Below, in pieces: positions 50,322-59,123 of a stretch of DNA of 64,000 nucleotides. The stretch's first letter is position 1, and each line of letters opens with the position of its first letter. The position numbers and the translations under genes are program-made. The DNA lies in contig NZ_JAKMAJ010000003.1 of the NCBI RefSeq assembly GCF_022378355.1, forward strand, positions 342,222-406,221, read 5' to 3'. This stretch comes from Brenneria bubanii. Its GTDB lineage: Bacteria > Pseudomonadota > Gammaproteobacteria > Enterobacterales > Enterobacteriaceae. The notes beneath the pieces were generated by a model. It was not told the DNA's origin, did not search any database, and saw nothing but the letters and a program-made list of their open reading frames with translations.

Positions 50322-50930
50322 ATGACGATGTCGTCAGTACTGGTGATCTATCAACAAGGTTTGCACGCGCGCGGGCTGGCGCGGATCCTCAGCGCGCTGG
50401 GGCGGCTGCCGGTAAGGCTCTCCACCTGCACCTTCGAGCAAGAGACGGATCGGCCTCAGCCGCTTGAACAGGATATCGAGGCGTTGCTGGCGCGCACTGA
50501 CCGTCTGGTTATCGCGGGCGCCACGTTGAATTTACTGCGTCAGACGGTCGAGCTCGACGACCGCCGCCCGCTGTGCGCGCTGGTGCTTTACGCCCTGGCG
50601 ATGGGCATTGCCGTATCCGCGGTGCGCGAGACGATCGATCCGCGCCTTTATCTGCCGCTCAAAGGGCAATCCTCGGTTCAGTTCGGCAGACGAATCGACG
50701 AACTGCTGTCGGAATTAGCTTCATTGGGTATCGATATCGTGCCGGAGTCGGCGCTGGCGTCCATGGACGGGTGCCGACCGGCGCAGGCGATCGTGACGCT
50801 TAAAGATGTTCAGCAGGCCGCCGCTCAGGGCGACCCCATATCGGCAAGTTTCGGCGGACGCTTTACGCCGGCGGCCAAAGATTGGCTGCGCGAATACGCC
50901 TTACGGCAAACGACACAGGAGAAGGTGTAA
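50322..50930 (+). CDS. Flavoprotein-fold protein of the BMC operon
   Basis: A 202-residue protein not clearly assigned. The stretch DRLVIAGATLNLLRQTVELD, then ALVLYALAMGIAVSAVRETI, resembles the flavoprotein (UbiX/Dfp-type, PF02441-like) fold, where an Asn-Leu pair follows the sheet and binds FMN. Members of this family are known in other BMC loci as accessory proteins with unclear roles. ATG 50322 and 50328 are both possible; TCTGGAG lies upstream. It overlaps the next gene by one base (taATG). Confidence 0.5.
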   Translation: MTMSSVLVIYQQGLHARGLARILSALGRLPVRLSTCTFEQETDRPQPLEQDIEALLARTDRLVIAGATLNLLRQTVELDDRRPLCALVLYALAMGIAVSAVRETIDPRLYLPLKGQSSVQFGRRIDELLSELASLGIDIVPESALASMDGCRPAQAIVTLKDVQQAAAQGDPISASFGGRFTPAAKDWLREYALRQTTQEKV

Positions 50931-51208
50931 TGAAGCTTGGATTAGTGATCGGGCAGGTTATCGCTACGCGCAAGGATCAACGGCTGGTGGGCTGCAAACT
51001 GCTGATCACACAGCCTATTCGTCCAGACGGCAGCGCCATCAGCGATCCCGTGGTGGCCATCGATCTGCTCGGCGCCGGCGAAGGCGACCGCGTGCTGTAC
51101 GCATCGGGTTCTGTCGCCTCCAGAGTGCCGCGCGATCCCTCCGCACCGGTGGATGTGGCGATCGTGGGCATCGTCGATAGCGTCGATTGCGCCTCGAATA
51201 TCAAATAA
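50930..51208 (+). CDS. BMC-P vertex protein (EutN/CcmL family)
   Basis: A 92-residue pentamer-forming protein that caps the shell's vertices. It begins MKLGLVIGQVIATRKDQRLV and has GCKLLITQPI, AIDLLGAGEGDRVLYASGS and DVAIVGIVDSVDC, the EutN/CcmL pattern. The family is usually 85-100 residues. A complete BMC needs at least one, and only this one is present in the window. Confidence 0.95.
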   Translation: MKLGLVIGQVIATRKDQRLVGCKLLITQPIRPDGSAISDPVVAIDLLGAGEGDRVLYASGSVASRVPRDPSAPVDVAIVGIVDSVDCASNIK

Positions 51209-51221
51209 TGGGAGAAAAACA

Positions 51222-53039
51222 ATGACGCAAGCCGCCTCTCTTGCTCGGCGGATGAGCTGCTATCGCCGTATGATAGACAAACTGCTGGATCACGGACAGT
51301 TCGCCGATCTGGTGCTGCGCGGCGGCACCCTGGTCAACGTACTGACCAGAGAGCTTTATCAGGCCGACGTCGCGGTTGCCGGCGAATACATACTGTTGGT
51401 CGGCGACTGCGGCGAGCTGGTCGGCCCCAAGACGCAGCTTATCGATGTCGCCGGGAAATTCATCGCCCCGGGATTCATCGACTCGCATATGCATTTTGAG
51501 AGCGCCATGCTCACGCTCTCCGAGTTTTCCCGCTTTTCCATCGCGTCGGGCACCACCACCCTATTCGCCGATCCGCATGAAATCGGCAACGTCAGCGGCA
51601 TAAGCGGAATTGGCGCCATGCTGGAGGAAGCCGCCACCCTGCCGAACCGCGTCTTGTTTACCGTCCCCTGCCTGACGCCGGATATTCCCGGGTTTGAAAC
51701 CGCAGGCAGCGAAATTACCTCGCGTAATCTTGATGCCCTGATCAAACACCCGCTGGTGCAAGGACTGGGGGAAATGCAAGGATTCAGCAGCGTCCGCCCC
51801 GTCTATTCGCGCTCGCCGGCGATCGTCGACGATCTGCTGTCGAGCGTCTTTCAGGCTCATGAACGGCACAAAACGGTGGAAGGCAATGCCCCTTCGCTGT
51901 TCGGCGCCGAGCTGGCGGCGCATATTCTGGCCTGCGGCGGACGAACCTCCTGCCACGAGACCACCAGCAAAGACGAATGCGTTGAAAAACTGAGGGCCGA
52001 CGTCACGGTCTTCATGCGAGAGGGCTCGACGCAGAAAAATATGGCCGAATGCATCAGGGCCGTGACGGAAGAAGGCATGGATTCCCGAAATCTGGTGCTG
52101 GTCAGCGACGATATGCTATCGGAGGATCTGGTTAACTTCGGCCACATGAATGAGCTGATCCGGCGCACCATCGCTCAGGGCATCGACCCCGTGGAAGCCA
52201 TTCAGATGGCGACCATCAACGCGGCGCGTCATTTTGGCCGTAACGACATCGGTTGCCTGGCGCCGGGCAAGGCGGCGGATATTGTCATTATCCGCGATCT
52301 GCGCACCATCGACGTCGAAATGGTGATCATGGGCGGACGACTGGTGGCGCAAAACCGCCAGCTGCTGATTGATATCCCGCGCTACACCTATCCCGACGCG
52401 GTCAAATCCACGGTCAAACGCCAGGCCGTCAAGCCGGATGAGCTCAAAGTCGCGGCCGGCGGCAACCGCGCCGATGTCCAGGGGCTGGTTATCGTACCCG
52501 ATCAGAATATCACCCATGCGTTCTCCGCCGCCCTGACGGTGGAGAACGGCTGGGTGACGCCCGATATCGCGCAGGACGTATTGCCGATCGTGGTGGTGGA
52601 GCGCCACGGGCGCAGCGGCGACATCGGCAAAAGCTTCGTCAAAGGCCTGGGTCTCAGAGAGGGCGCCATTGCGCTCAGCGTCGGTCACGATACGCACAAT
52701 ATCGTGGCGTGCGGCGCCAACTACGTCGATCTTTCCATCGCCATCAACCGGGTGATCGCCATGCAGGGCGGCCTGGCGCTGGTTAAAGACCATAAAGTCG
52801 TCGGCGATATGCGGCTGCCGATAGCGGGTCTGATGACGGACGAATGCAGCGCCGAAGAGGTTAGCGCGCGGCTGACCCTGCTGGACGACAAAGCGCGCGA
52901 GTCGCTTGGTTGTCATCTGCATGCGCCGTTCATGCACCTGTCATTTCTGACGCTGGTGACCAGCCCAAGCCGTAAAATCACCGACAAGGGGCTGGTCGAT
53001 ACGGAAAATCTGCGGCTAATTGACACGATCATGCAGTAA
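51222..53039 (+). CDS. Adenine deaminase-like amidohydrolase with a changed metal ligand
   Basis: A 605-residue protein of the adenine deaminase (Ade) family. Motifs: FIDSHMHFESAML (His89, His91), ADPHEIGNVSGI, GLGEMQGF (Glu184), SCHETTSKDE (His245), FMREGSTQKNM, SDDMLSEDLVNFGH (Asp297), and CLAPGKAADIVII. In E. coli Ade the fifth-strand histidine lies in a DGHCPG segment; here the same place reads EGNAPS with Asn222 (codon AAT at 51885-51887). Adenine may therefore not be the substrate. Its partner genes suggest another amino- or amide-bearing heterocycle. GGAGAAAAAC precedes the ATG at 51222. Confidence 0.85.
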   Translation: MTQAASLARRMSCYRRMIDKLLDHGQFADLVLRGGTLVNVLTRELYQADVAVAGEYILLVGDCGELVGPKTQLIDVAGKFIAPGFIDSHMHFESAMLTLSEFSRFSIASGTTTLFADPHEIGNVSGISGIGAMLEEAATLPNRVLFTVPCLTPDIPGFETAGSEITSRNLDALIKHPLVQGLGEMQGFSSVRPVYSRSPAIVDDLLSSVFQAHERHKTVEGNAPSLFGAELAAHILACGGRTSCHETTSKDECVEKLRADVTVFMREGSTQKNMAECIRAVTEEGMDSRNLVLVSDDMLSEDLVNFGHMNELIRRTIAQGIDPVEAIQMATINAARHFGRNDIGCLAPGKAADIVIIRDLRTIDVEMVIMGGRLVAQNRQLLIDIPRYTYPDAVKSTVKRQAVKPDELKVAAGGNRADVQGLVIVPDQNITHAFSAALTVENGWVTPDIAQDVLPIVVVERHGRSGDIGKSFVKGLGLREGAIALSVGHDTHNIVACGANYVDLSIAINRVIAMQGGLALVKDHKVVGDMRLPIAGLMTDECSAEEVSARLTLLDDKARESLGCHLHAPFMHLSFLTLVTSPSRKITDKGLVDTENLRLIDTIMQ

Positions 53040-53050
53040 GGAGCGGTTTT

Positions 53051-53746
53051 ATGGGCAGCAAAATCATCGATCTTTCGCAGGAAATTTATCAAGGCATGCC
53101 GGTTTTTCCACCGCATCAGCCGACGATGATTTTCCCTAACATCAGCCATGAGGAGAGCCTCAAGCGTTCGGGGTTCATGTTCGCGACCAATAACCTGTTG
53201 ATCAGCGAACACGGGCCGACCCATACCGATGCGCCCTACGAATACGATCCGCAAGGCGACACTATCGATCGCGTCGACCTTTCGCGCTTTTTTGGTCCGG
53301 CCTATGGACTGGATGTATCGCACGTATCCCCCGACGACTTTATCACCCGGCATGATATCGAGACCGCGCTGGCGCGCCATGGATTCACCCTGGCGCGCGG
53401 CGATATCATCATGCTCTACACCGGGCATTATCAACGCGCCTACGGCACCCCGGCGTGGCTGGATCGCTATACCGGCCTGGACATGGCCGCCGCCGAATTT
53501 CTGGCGCAGTCCGGCGTAGGCATGGTCGGCGTGGATTCGCCCTCCATCGACAAAACCGGCGACGACAATTTTTGCGGGCACACCGTTTGCCGACGTTCCG
53601 GCATGCTCAATACCGAGAACATGTGCAATCTGGACAAGGTGGCCGGCAAACGCTTTCTCTACATCGGCTTTCCACTGAAAATACGTAACGGCACCGGTTC
53701 GCCCGTCAGGGCTATCGCCGTACTTAACGAAGGAGAGAATCAATGA
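53051..53746 (+). CDS. Cyclase / kynurenine formamidase-like hydrolase
   Basis: A 231-residue member of the cyclase family (metal-dependent amide/ester hydrolases such as KynB and isatin hydrolase). The signature HGPTHTDAPYEYDPQG is near residue 57, a variant of HxGTHxDxPxH. Further segments are DIIMLYTGHYQ, VGVDSPSIDKTG and NLDKVAGKRFLYIGFPLK. The metal is probably Mn or Zn. It overlaps the next gene by 4 bases. In this setting it could open a ring amide or remove a formyl group. Confidence 0.85.
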   Translation: MGSKIIDLSQEIYQGMPVFPPHQPTMIFPNISHEESLKRSGFMFATNNLLISEHGPTHTDAPYEYDPQGDTIDRVDLSRFFGPAYGLDVSHVSPDDFITRHDIETALARHGFTLARGDIIMLYTGHYQRAYGTPAWLDRYTGLDMAAAEFLAQSGVGMVGVDSPSIDKTGDDNFCGHTVCRRSGMLNTENMCNLDKVAGKRFLYIGFPLKIRNGTGSPVRAIAVLNEGENQ

Positions 53747-54354
53747 CCCCGAGGGCACGGATCCGCGAACGTTTTGTTATTCCGCCTTACTCCGCCCACG
53801 CGGTGGAGGTATTGGCCGGCGAAGAGCTCTGTATTATTGATGTAGAGGGCCAGCAGGTCAGCGACTTTATTTGCTTTAACCGCGACGACCTCGCCGAGTT
53901 TGTCTCCCCAGTCCATATGCGCTCATCCCTGTCCAGCATTCGGCTGAAAATCGGCGATGCGCTTTACAGCAACCGGCGGGACAAGCTGATGACGCTGATG
54001 GAAGATACGGTCGGCAAGCATGACTTCTTCTTTCCGGCCTGCGATTACTATCGCTATAAAGTCGATTTTAACGTCGAAAATCATCCTAACTGTCATGATA
54101 ATCTGGTCAATGCGCTGGCGGAGCGCGGCGTACGGCTGAACGAAATTCCCGATCCCATCAACTGGTTTATGAATAACGCCATGGATGATGACGGCGATTA
54201 CACCATCAAGGCGCCGCTCTCCAGACCCGGGGATTTCGTCAGATTAAAGGCGCTAAAGAACTGTCTGGTCGCCTGCACCACCTGTTCTCAAGACTATGTC
54301 CCCGTTAACGGCATGAAGGTCACGCCCATCGAGCTGCAGGTTATTGCTGTTTGA
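53743..54354 (+). CDS. DUF1989 (urea carboxylase-associated) family protein
   Basis: A 203-residue member of DUF1989, a family found beside urea carboxylase and urea-amidolyase genes. Segments: VEVLAGEELCIIDVEGQQVS, DFICFNRDDLAEFVSPVHMR, then DYYRYKVDFNVENHPNCHDN and CLVACTTCSQDYVPVNGMKV. Conserved Cys and His suggest a metal or redox site. A likely role is in handling guanidine, carboxyguanidine or urea-type nitrogen; not shown for this one. It is the last gene of the BMC operon. Confidence 0.88.
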   Translation: MTPRARIRERFVIPPYSAHAVEVLAGEELCIIDVEGQQVSDFICFNRDDLAEFVSPVHMRSSLSSIRLKIGDALYSNRRDKLMTLMEDTVGKHDFFFPACDYYRYKVDFNVENHPNCHDNLVNALAERGVRLNEIPDPINWFMNNAMDDDGDYTIKAPLSRPGDFVRLKALKNCLVACTTCSQDYVPVNGMKVTPIELQVIAV

Positions 54355-54563
54355 GCGGAAATCGCTATCCCTCCCGGCGCCGCCGCCGCCGGAGAGGCCA
54401 ATCATCTCGTCTGATTTTACGTTTCGACGCGCGTCTCGTTTTGATGGGCGCGTTGATGTAATGTAATCATTTGAATTATCAAGTTAATCAAACAATCCAT
54501 TGTACTATTTCGCTAACTCTGCTAAGGCTCGCGTCCATCACGGCGCGATGAAAAGTCACTGAA

Positions 54564-55502
54564 ATGGCTACCAAATACGAAAATCTGAACGAAGTAGAAA
54601 TGTGGGCGTTTTCCCGTTTCGTACGCTATTTCTGCGCCACCGCCCAGCACGGCACCATGCGCCGCGCCGGGGATGAGCTGCATGTCTCCCCCTCTTCGGT
54701 CGATCGTCAGATACTCAGCATTGAGGAAAAATTGGGCGTCCGGCTGTTTGAGCGGCTGCCCCAGGGATTACGGCTCACCTCGGCCGGGGAGCTGGTGCTG
54801 TACCGGATTAACCGCTGGCAGCAGGAAATGAGCCAGCTTAAAATCGATATCGAAGATCTCAAGGGAATGCATCGGGGTCACGTTACGATAGCCATCGTTG
54901 AGGGCACCATCGAATGGGCGACATCCATCCTGGCCGGATTCCATCAAAAATACCCCGGCATCAGCTATGAGATTCAGGTTCACGGCGCCGATCAGGTCGT
55001 CAGACTGGTGCTGGAAAATATCGTCGATATCGGTTTATCCGTCAATCCGGCCATCATGTCCGGCCTGAAAGTACTGACGTCCATCGAGTTCAGATTAGGC
55101 ATTATCGCCAGCAGCAGTCATCCGATTAGCCAGCGGACTTCCGCCCGTTTATCCGACTGCATAGACTACCCGGTGGTGATACCGGACGCCTCGTTAACGC
55201 TGCGCGGAGTTATCGATCGGCTAATGACGACGTCGGTCACCGAGTTCAACGTGGTCGCCACCTCCAACAGTCTGCAAATGGTTAAACAACTGGTTTGCCA
55301 GAATGTCGGCATCGGGCTGGCGACCTATATCGATGTCGCCGACGAGATAAAAAACGGCAAAATCTGTTTTATTCCGTTGGAAAATCAGAACGTTCATCCC
55401 TCGTTTCTCTCCCTCTGTCTGGCGGAAAACCGTCAGCTTTCTCGCGTCACCACGCAACTGGTGAACGAATTTGATCACGCGATGAATGCGCTGCTGAACT
55501 AA
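54564..55502 (+). CDS. LysR-family transcriptional regulator of the BMC/ureide locus
   Basis: A 312-residue LysR regulator. The N-terminal HTH is AFSRFVRYFCATAQHGTMRR with AGDELHVSPSSVDRQILSIE, followed by KLGVRLFERLPQGLRLTSAG. The remainder is the two-lobe effector domain. It lies between the BMC operon (upstream, same strand) and the convergent hydrolase operon, so it is the obvious candidate controller of both. The effector is unknown. Confidence 0.92.
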   Translation: MATKYENLNEVEMWAFSRFVRYFCATAQHGTMRRAGDELHVSPSSVDRQILSIEEKLGVRLFERLPQGLRLTSAGELVLYRINRWQQEMSQLKIDIEDLKGMHRGHVTIAIVEGTIEWATSILAGFHQKYPGISYEIQVHGADQVVRLVLENIVDIGLSVNPAIMSGLKVLTSIEFRLGIIASSSHPISQRTSARLSDCIDYPVVIPDASLTLRGVIDRLMTTSVTEFNVVATSNSLQMVKQLVCQNVGIGLATYIDVADEIKNGKICFIPLENQNVHPSFLSLCLAENRQLSRVTTQLVNEFDHAMNALLN

Positions 55503-55600
55503 TCCTCTCGCCCTTTTTGCCGTCCTGCCCGCCGCCGATAATCCCGAGCCGTCTCGGTGGCGCCGGACGGCATGGCTACCGCCGTTTATCCCGGCTAACG

Positions 55601-57043
55601 CTAGGGTTGGATCACCTCAGAGGACGCGATGGGGGATGGCGCCAACGTCTTCTGCGGCGCCGCGTGGCGACGGGTGCGCATACTGCCGTAGGGCAAGCAC
55701 AGATTCATGATGATGGCGATGATGCCGCCGGCGCTGATGGGATTTTCCAGCAGCATCGAAATGCTGCCGGGCATCAGATGGAACACCTCCGGCTCATAAG
55801 AGATGCCTAACCCCAATCCCAGCGATGTCGCCACAATCAGCGTTTCTCGGCGGTCAAGTCCATGGGGGCCGGCCAGGATGATGCGCAAACCGGCCAGCGA
55901 AATCATGGCGAACATCAGCAGCGTGGCGCCGCCCATCACCGACGCGGGAATGGTGGTGAAAAACCGGCCGATAACCGGAAACAGCCCCATACCCACCAGA
56001 ATCACGGCGATGAATTTACCAACGTGACGCGATGCGACGCCGGTCATCTGTATGACGCCGTTATTTTGCGCGAAGGTGGTCAGCGGCAGCGACCCCATGG
56101 CCGTGGCGATCACCGACACCAGTCCGTCGGTCAGTACGCCGCCGGATAAACGGGAGGAGAAACTGTCGTTGTCGATGGCGCAATGCGAGACCATCGCCGT
56201 GGCGGTGATGTCGCCGACCGCTTCCAGCACGCTCAACAGATATATCGCGCCGGCCACCAGAAAAACCTGGAAGTCGAAGGTGAATCCATATTTGAACGGC
56301 ACCGGAATTGAAACCAGCGGCTGCCCCAGCAACGAAGAAAAATCCACCACGCCCAGCGCCAGCGCCGCCACATAGCCAACCAGCATGCCGACCACGATGC
56401 CGCTCATGCGCAGCACCGGCCGCTTGCTGCTATTGACGGCGATAACCACCACAATCACCAGCATACCCAGTCCAATATTCTGCAAACTGCCGAAGGTATT
56501 GCTTTTCATAGCGGCGAACCCGCCGGCGAAATCCACCATGCCGACTTTGATCAGACTGAGGCCGATCATCAGCACCACTACGCCGCTAACGGTCGGGGTG
56601 ATAACGCGTTTCAGGTACGGCAGAACGAAGGAGGCGCCGACCACCAGGAACGCCCCGACGAACGATACCCCCAGCAGGGTGGAAAGAATCAATTCTTCAT
56701 GCAAACCATCGCGCCGCATCGTCGATCCCAGCGCGATCATTACCGTGACAAAAGAAAAATTCACCGACTGAATCGACAGCAGTCCGGACCCCACCCGGCC
56801 ATAGCGGTTCACCTGCAGCCAGGTGCCGATACCGGAAGCGATCATGGCCATGGACACCATATAGGCGGTGGAATCATTCGACAATCCCAGCGCGCCGCCG
56901 ACAATCAGCGCCGGCGCCACCATGGGAACCAGAATGGCGAACAGATGGGTCAGCGCGCTCATCAGGGTTTGCAAAAGCGACGGTTTATCTTCCAGGGCAT
57001 AAATCAGGTCAGCCCCGGTTTCGGTTTCAGATAGCTCAGACAT
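55601..57043 (-). CDS. NCS2-family purine permease
   Basis: A 480-residue transporter with about 14 membrane segments. Start taken as ATG 57043 (MSELSETETGAD). The NCS2 signature QNNGVIQMTGVASRHVGKFI, near residue 320, matches the purine group of this family (xanthine and urate carriers) rather than the uracil group. The first helix carries the expected His (SALTHLFAILV). It is the last gene of an operon encoding ureide-type hydrolases, so it probably imports the pathway's starting heterocycle. Confidence 0.9.
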   Translation of the reverse strand: MSELSETETGADLIYALEDKPSLLQTLMSALTHLFAILVPMVAPALIVGGALGLSNDSTAYMVSMAMIASGIGTWLQVNRYGRVGSGLLSIQSVNFSFVTVMIALGSTMRRDGLHEELILSTLLGVSFVGAFLVVGASFVLPYLKRVITPTVSGVVVLMIGLSLIKVGMVDFAGGFAAMKSNTFGSLQNIGLGMLVIVVVIAVNSSKRPVLRMSGIVVGMLVGYVAALALGVVDFSSLLGQPLVSIPVPFKYGFTFDFQVFLVAGAIYLLSVLEAVGDITATAMVSHCAIDNDSFSSRLSGGVLTDGLVSVIATAMGSLPLTTFAQNNGVIQMTGVASRHVGKFIAVILVGMGLFPVIGRFFTTIPASVMGGATLLMFAMISLAGLRIILAGPHGLDRRETLIVATSLGLGLGISYEPEVFHLMPGSISMLLENPISAGGIIAIIMNLCLPYGSMRTRRHAAPQKTLAPSPIASSEVIQP

Positions 57044-57102
57044 TATTATTACTCCCCAAAGTGTTGCAACAATTCTTCTATCCCTGCCGGACCCAATGGA
57101 TC

Positions 57103-58377
57103 TCAATCGACAACCAGCCCTGCCAGCGCGCTAACGCATCGGGTCAATACTCGCGCGCACTGGTAAAGATCTTCACTGGCGGTGAATTCATCGGGATGAT
57201 GGCTAATGCCCGCGCGGCTTGGCGAGAAGATCATCCCCGTCGGGCACAACGTCGCCAGATTCAGCGCGTCGTGGAAGGCGCCGGAAATCAATCGCGTCGA
57301 AGCCGCGCCAAGCGCGGCGCTGTGCGTTTCAATCATGCGGATAATTCGGTCATCAAAGAGTACCGTCGGGCTGGCGAAAATAACCTCCGCCGATGCCCCG
57401 ACCGGCAGAAACGCCTCGATTTGACGGCTGACGTCATCCAATCGCGCCGCGTCGGGGTGACGCATATCGACCGTGAAGGAAACGGCGTTGGCGATGGTAT
57501 TGATGGCGTTGGGCGACGCCTGCCAACGGCCGATGGTTAAACGCAGCTCCTCGTCGCCACTGCGGGCAAGCGCCAGAATCTCGCCGGCCAGCTGCACGGC
57601 CTTGGCCATGGCGTCATCGCGCGCCGACAGCGGCGTGGTGCCGGCGTGGGCGCTCTGCCCGCGTACCGCTATCGACAGCCAGCGCACCGCCTGAATCCCC
57701 GTGACGCAGCCCACCGGCGTTTGAAGCCGCTCCAGAATCGGGCCTTGCTCGATGTGCGCCTCCAGATAAGCCTGCACGCCGACGCCGAGCGGTCGTCTGG
57801 CGAGCCGCTCGCCATGATCGGCAACAAAGCTCTCCATATCGCAACACGCCTGGCGACAGGCGTCGCTCATCCGTTGCCCGTCGCTGTCGGCGATCGCATC
57901 GAGTTCCGCCAAACGCGCCGGATGAGAAAATACGCCGGACCCGGTGAGGCCGGGAGAAAAACGCACCCCCTCCTCGTTATTCCAGATGACCACCTCAATG
58001 GGCGCCCGGGTCACGACCGCCGCCGCATCCAGCGCATCCAGCATTTCAAGCCCGGCGCACACGCCGAACGCCCCATCGTAGCGGCCGCCGGCCGGCTGTG
58101 TATCAATATGGCTGCCGGCCAGCACGCAAGGCGCCCGCGCCTCGCTCCCCGCACGGCGAATAAACAGATTGGCCGCGTCATCTACGGCGAGCTGATAGTC
58201 GCGCCGCGCCAGAAACGGCGCGACCAGCCAGCGACGCGCGGCCAGCTCTTGCGGACACAGCGCCAGACGGTCGACGCCGCCGTCGGGTCGGGCGCCGAAT
58301 TCGGCAAGGCCGGAGAGCCGGGAATTCAGTCTCGATGCGGATACGGCCGCCTCGGTTAGCAACGAATCTTGCAGCAT
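57103..58377 (-). CDS. M20-family allantoate / N-carbamoyl amidohydrolase
   Basis: A 424-residue zinc or manganese hydrolase. Metal ligands are visible in AGSHIDTQPAGGRYDGAFGV (His, Asp), WNNEEGVRFSPGL (Glu), LEAHIEQGPIL (His) and GISHHPDEFTA (His). The dimerisation segment has GQSAHAGTTPLSARDDAM. AllC-type enzymes (E. coli AllC, 411 residues) and HyuC-type carbamoyl hydrolases look alike, so allantoate or an N-carbamoyl amino acid are the candidate substrates. It is followed by the permease 59 bases later. Confidence 0.88.
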   Translation of the reverse strand: MLQDSLLTEAAVSASRLNSRLSGLAEFGARPDGGVDRLALCPQELAARRWLVAPFLARRDYQLAVDDAANLFIRRAGSEARAPCVLAGSHIDTQPAGGRYDGAFGVCAGLEMLDALDAAAVVTRAPIEVVIWNNEEGVRFSPGLTGSGVFSHPARLAELDAIADSDGQRMSDACRQACCDMESFVADHGERLARRPLGVGVQAYLEAHIEQGPILERLQTPVGCVTGIQAVRWLSIAVRGQSAHAGTTPLSARDDAMAKAVQLAGEILALARSGDEELRLTIGRWQASPNAINTIANAVSFTVDMRHPDAARLDDVSRQIEAFLPVGASAEVIFASPTVLFDDRIIRMIETHSAALGAASTRLISGAFHDALNLATLCPTGMIFSPSRAGISHHPDEFTASEDLYQCARVLTRCVSALAGLVVD

Positions 58378-58482
58378 GAGCGGTTAGGCTCCTCGGTATT
58401 GGGATGCTGATTAATAAAGGGCGCCGGACGACGCTCAGCCCACTGCTGAGTGATCCAAACGTCATCCGTAGCGCCGTTCGCC

Positions 58483-59094
58483 TTATTCCACGCGGTTTTC
58501 CTGATCGCCGCCGCCGACCCAGGGATCGCGCCCGGCCTCCCAGTCGGCCATGTAGTCATCGATGCTGATAATCTTCGAAAACAGACTCAGGTCGGTCAGC
58601 CCATGTTTGTGCATCTCGTCGTTCTTCGACTGAACGCCGTCGCTGAGCGTAATCACTTTATAAGCGTTGGCCAGCGCATCCGCGCCGGTTGACCGCACGC
58701 ATACATTGGTCCACACACCGGTCAGCACCACGGTATCGATGCTTTCCTCACGCAGATAAAGGTCAAGATCGGTATGCTGGAAACCGCTGTGCCGACGTTT
58801 CGGCACAATGTATTCATCTTCCTGCGGATAAAGTTCTTTGATGAAATCGGACCCCCAACTGCCCTTCACCGCATGTACCGGCCGCACGCGAAAGTCGGCG
58901 TCGTTCTTCCGGTGCGCTTCCTGAATGAAAACCAGCTCAATATCCGTTTTGCCCTGTTGACGGCGTTCACGCACCCAACTGAACAGGCGCTGTAGATTTT
59001 CGATAATCAAATCGCCGCCGGGACAGCGCAGCGGCGCCTTTTCGCCGATAAAGTCATTGAGCATATCGATAACGAGAATTGCGTGTTTGGCCAT
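58483..59094 (-). CDS. Isochorismatase-fold amidohydrolase
   Basis: A 203-residue cysteine hydrolase. The start is at ATG 59094 (MAKHAILVIDMLNDFIGE), with AAGGAATTAT upstream. The catalytic triad is Asp (VIDMLNDF), Lys (IVPKRRHSGF) and Cys (GVWTNVCVRSTGADALA). Relatives hydrolyse N-carbamoyl sarcosine, biuret, ureidoacrylate or nicotinamide. It lies 29 bases after the hydantoinase stop, so it probably cleaves the ureide product of that enzyme. Confidence 0.88.
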   Translation of the reverse strand: MAKHAILVIDMLNDFIGEKAPLRCPGGDLIIENLQRLFSWVRERRQQGKTDIELVFIQEAHRKNDADFRVRPVHAVKGSWGSDFIKELYPQEDEYIVPKRRHSGFQHTDLDLYLREESIDTVVLTGVWTNVCVRSTGADALANAYKVITLSDGVQSKNDEMHKHGLTDLSLFSKIISIDDYMADWEAGRDPWVGGGDQENRVE

Positions 59095-59123
59095 GGCATA
59101 ATTCCTTTGAGGTAACTGTTTGA

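Noticed and set aside
51222-51320. Possible encapsulation helix at the N-terminus of the adenine-deaminase-like enzyme
   Set aside because: E. coli Ade, which has no microcompartment, has an N-terminal helix of similar length, so this is a family trait and not a targeting signal.
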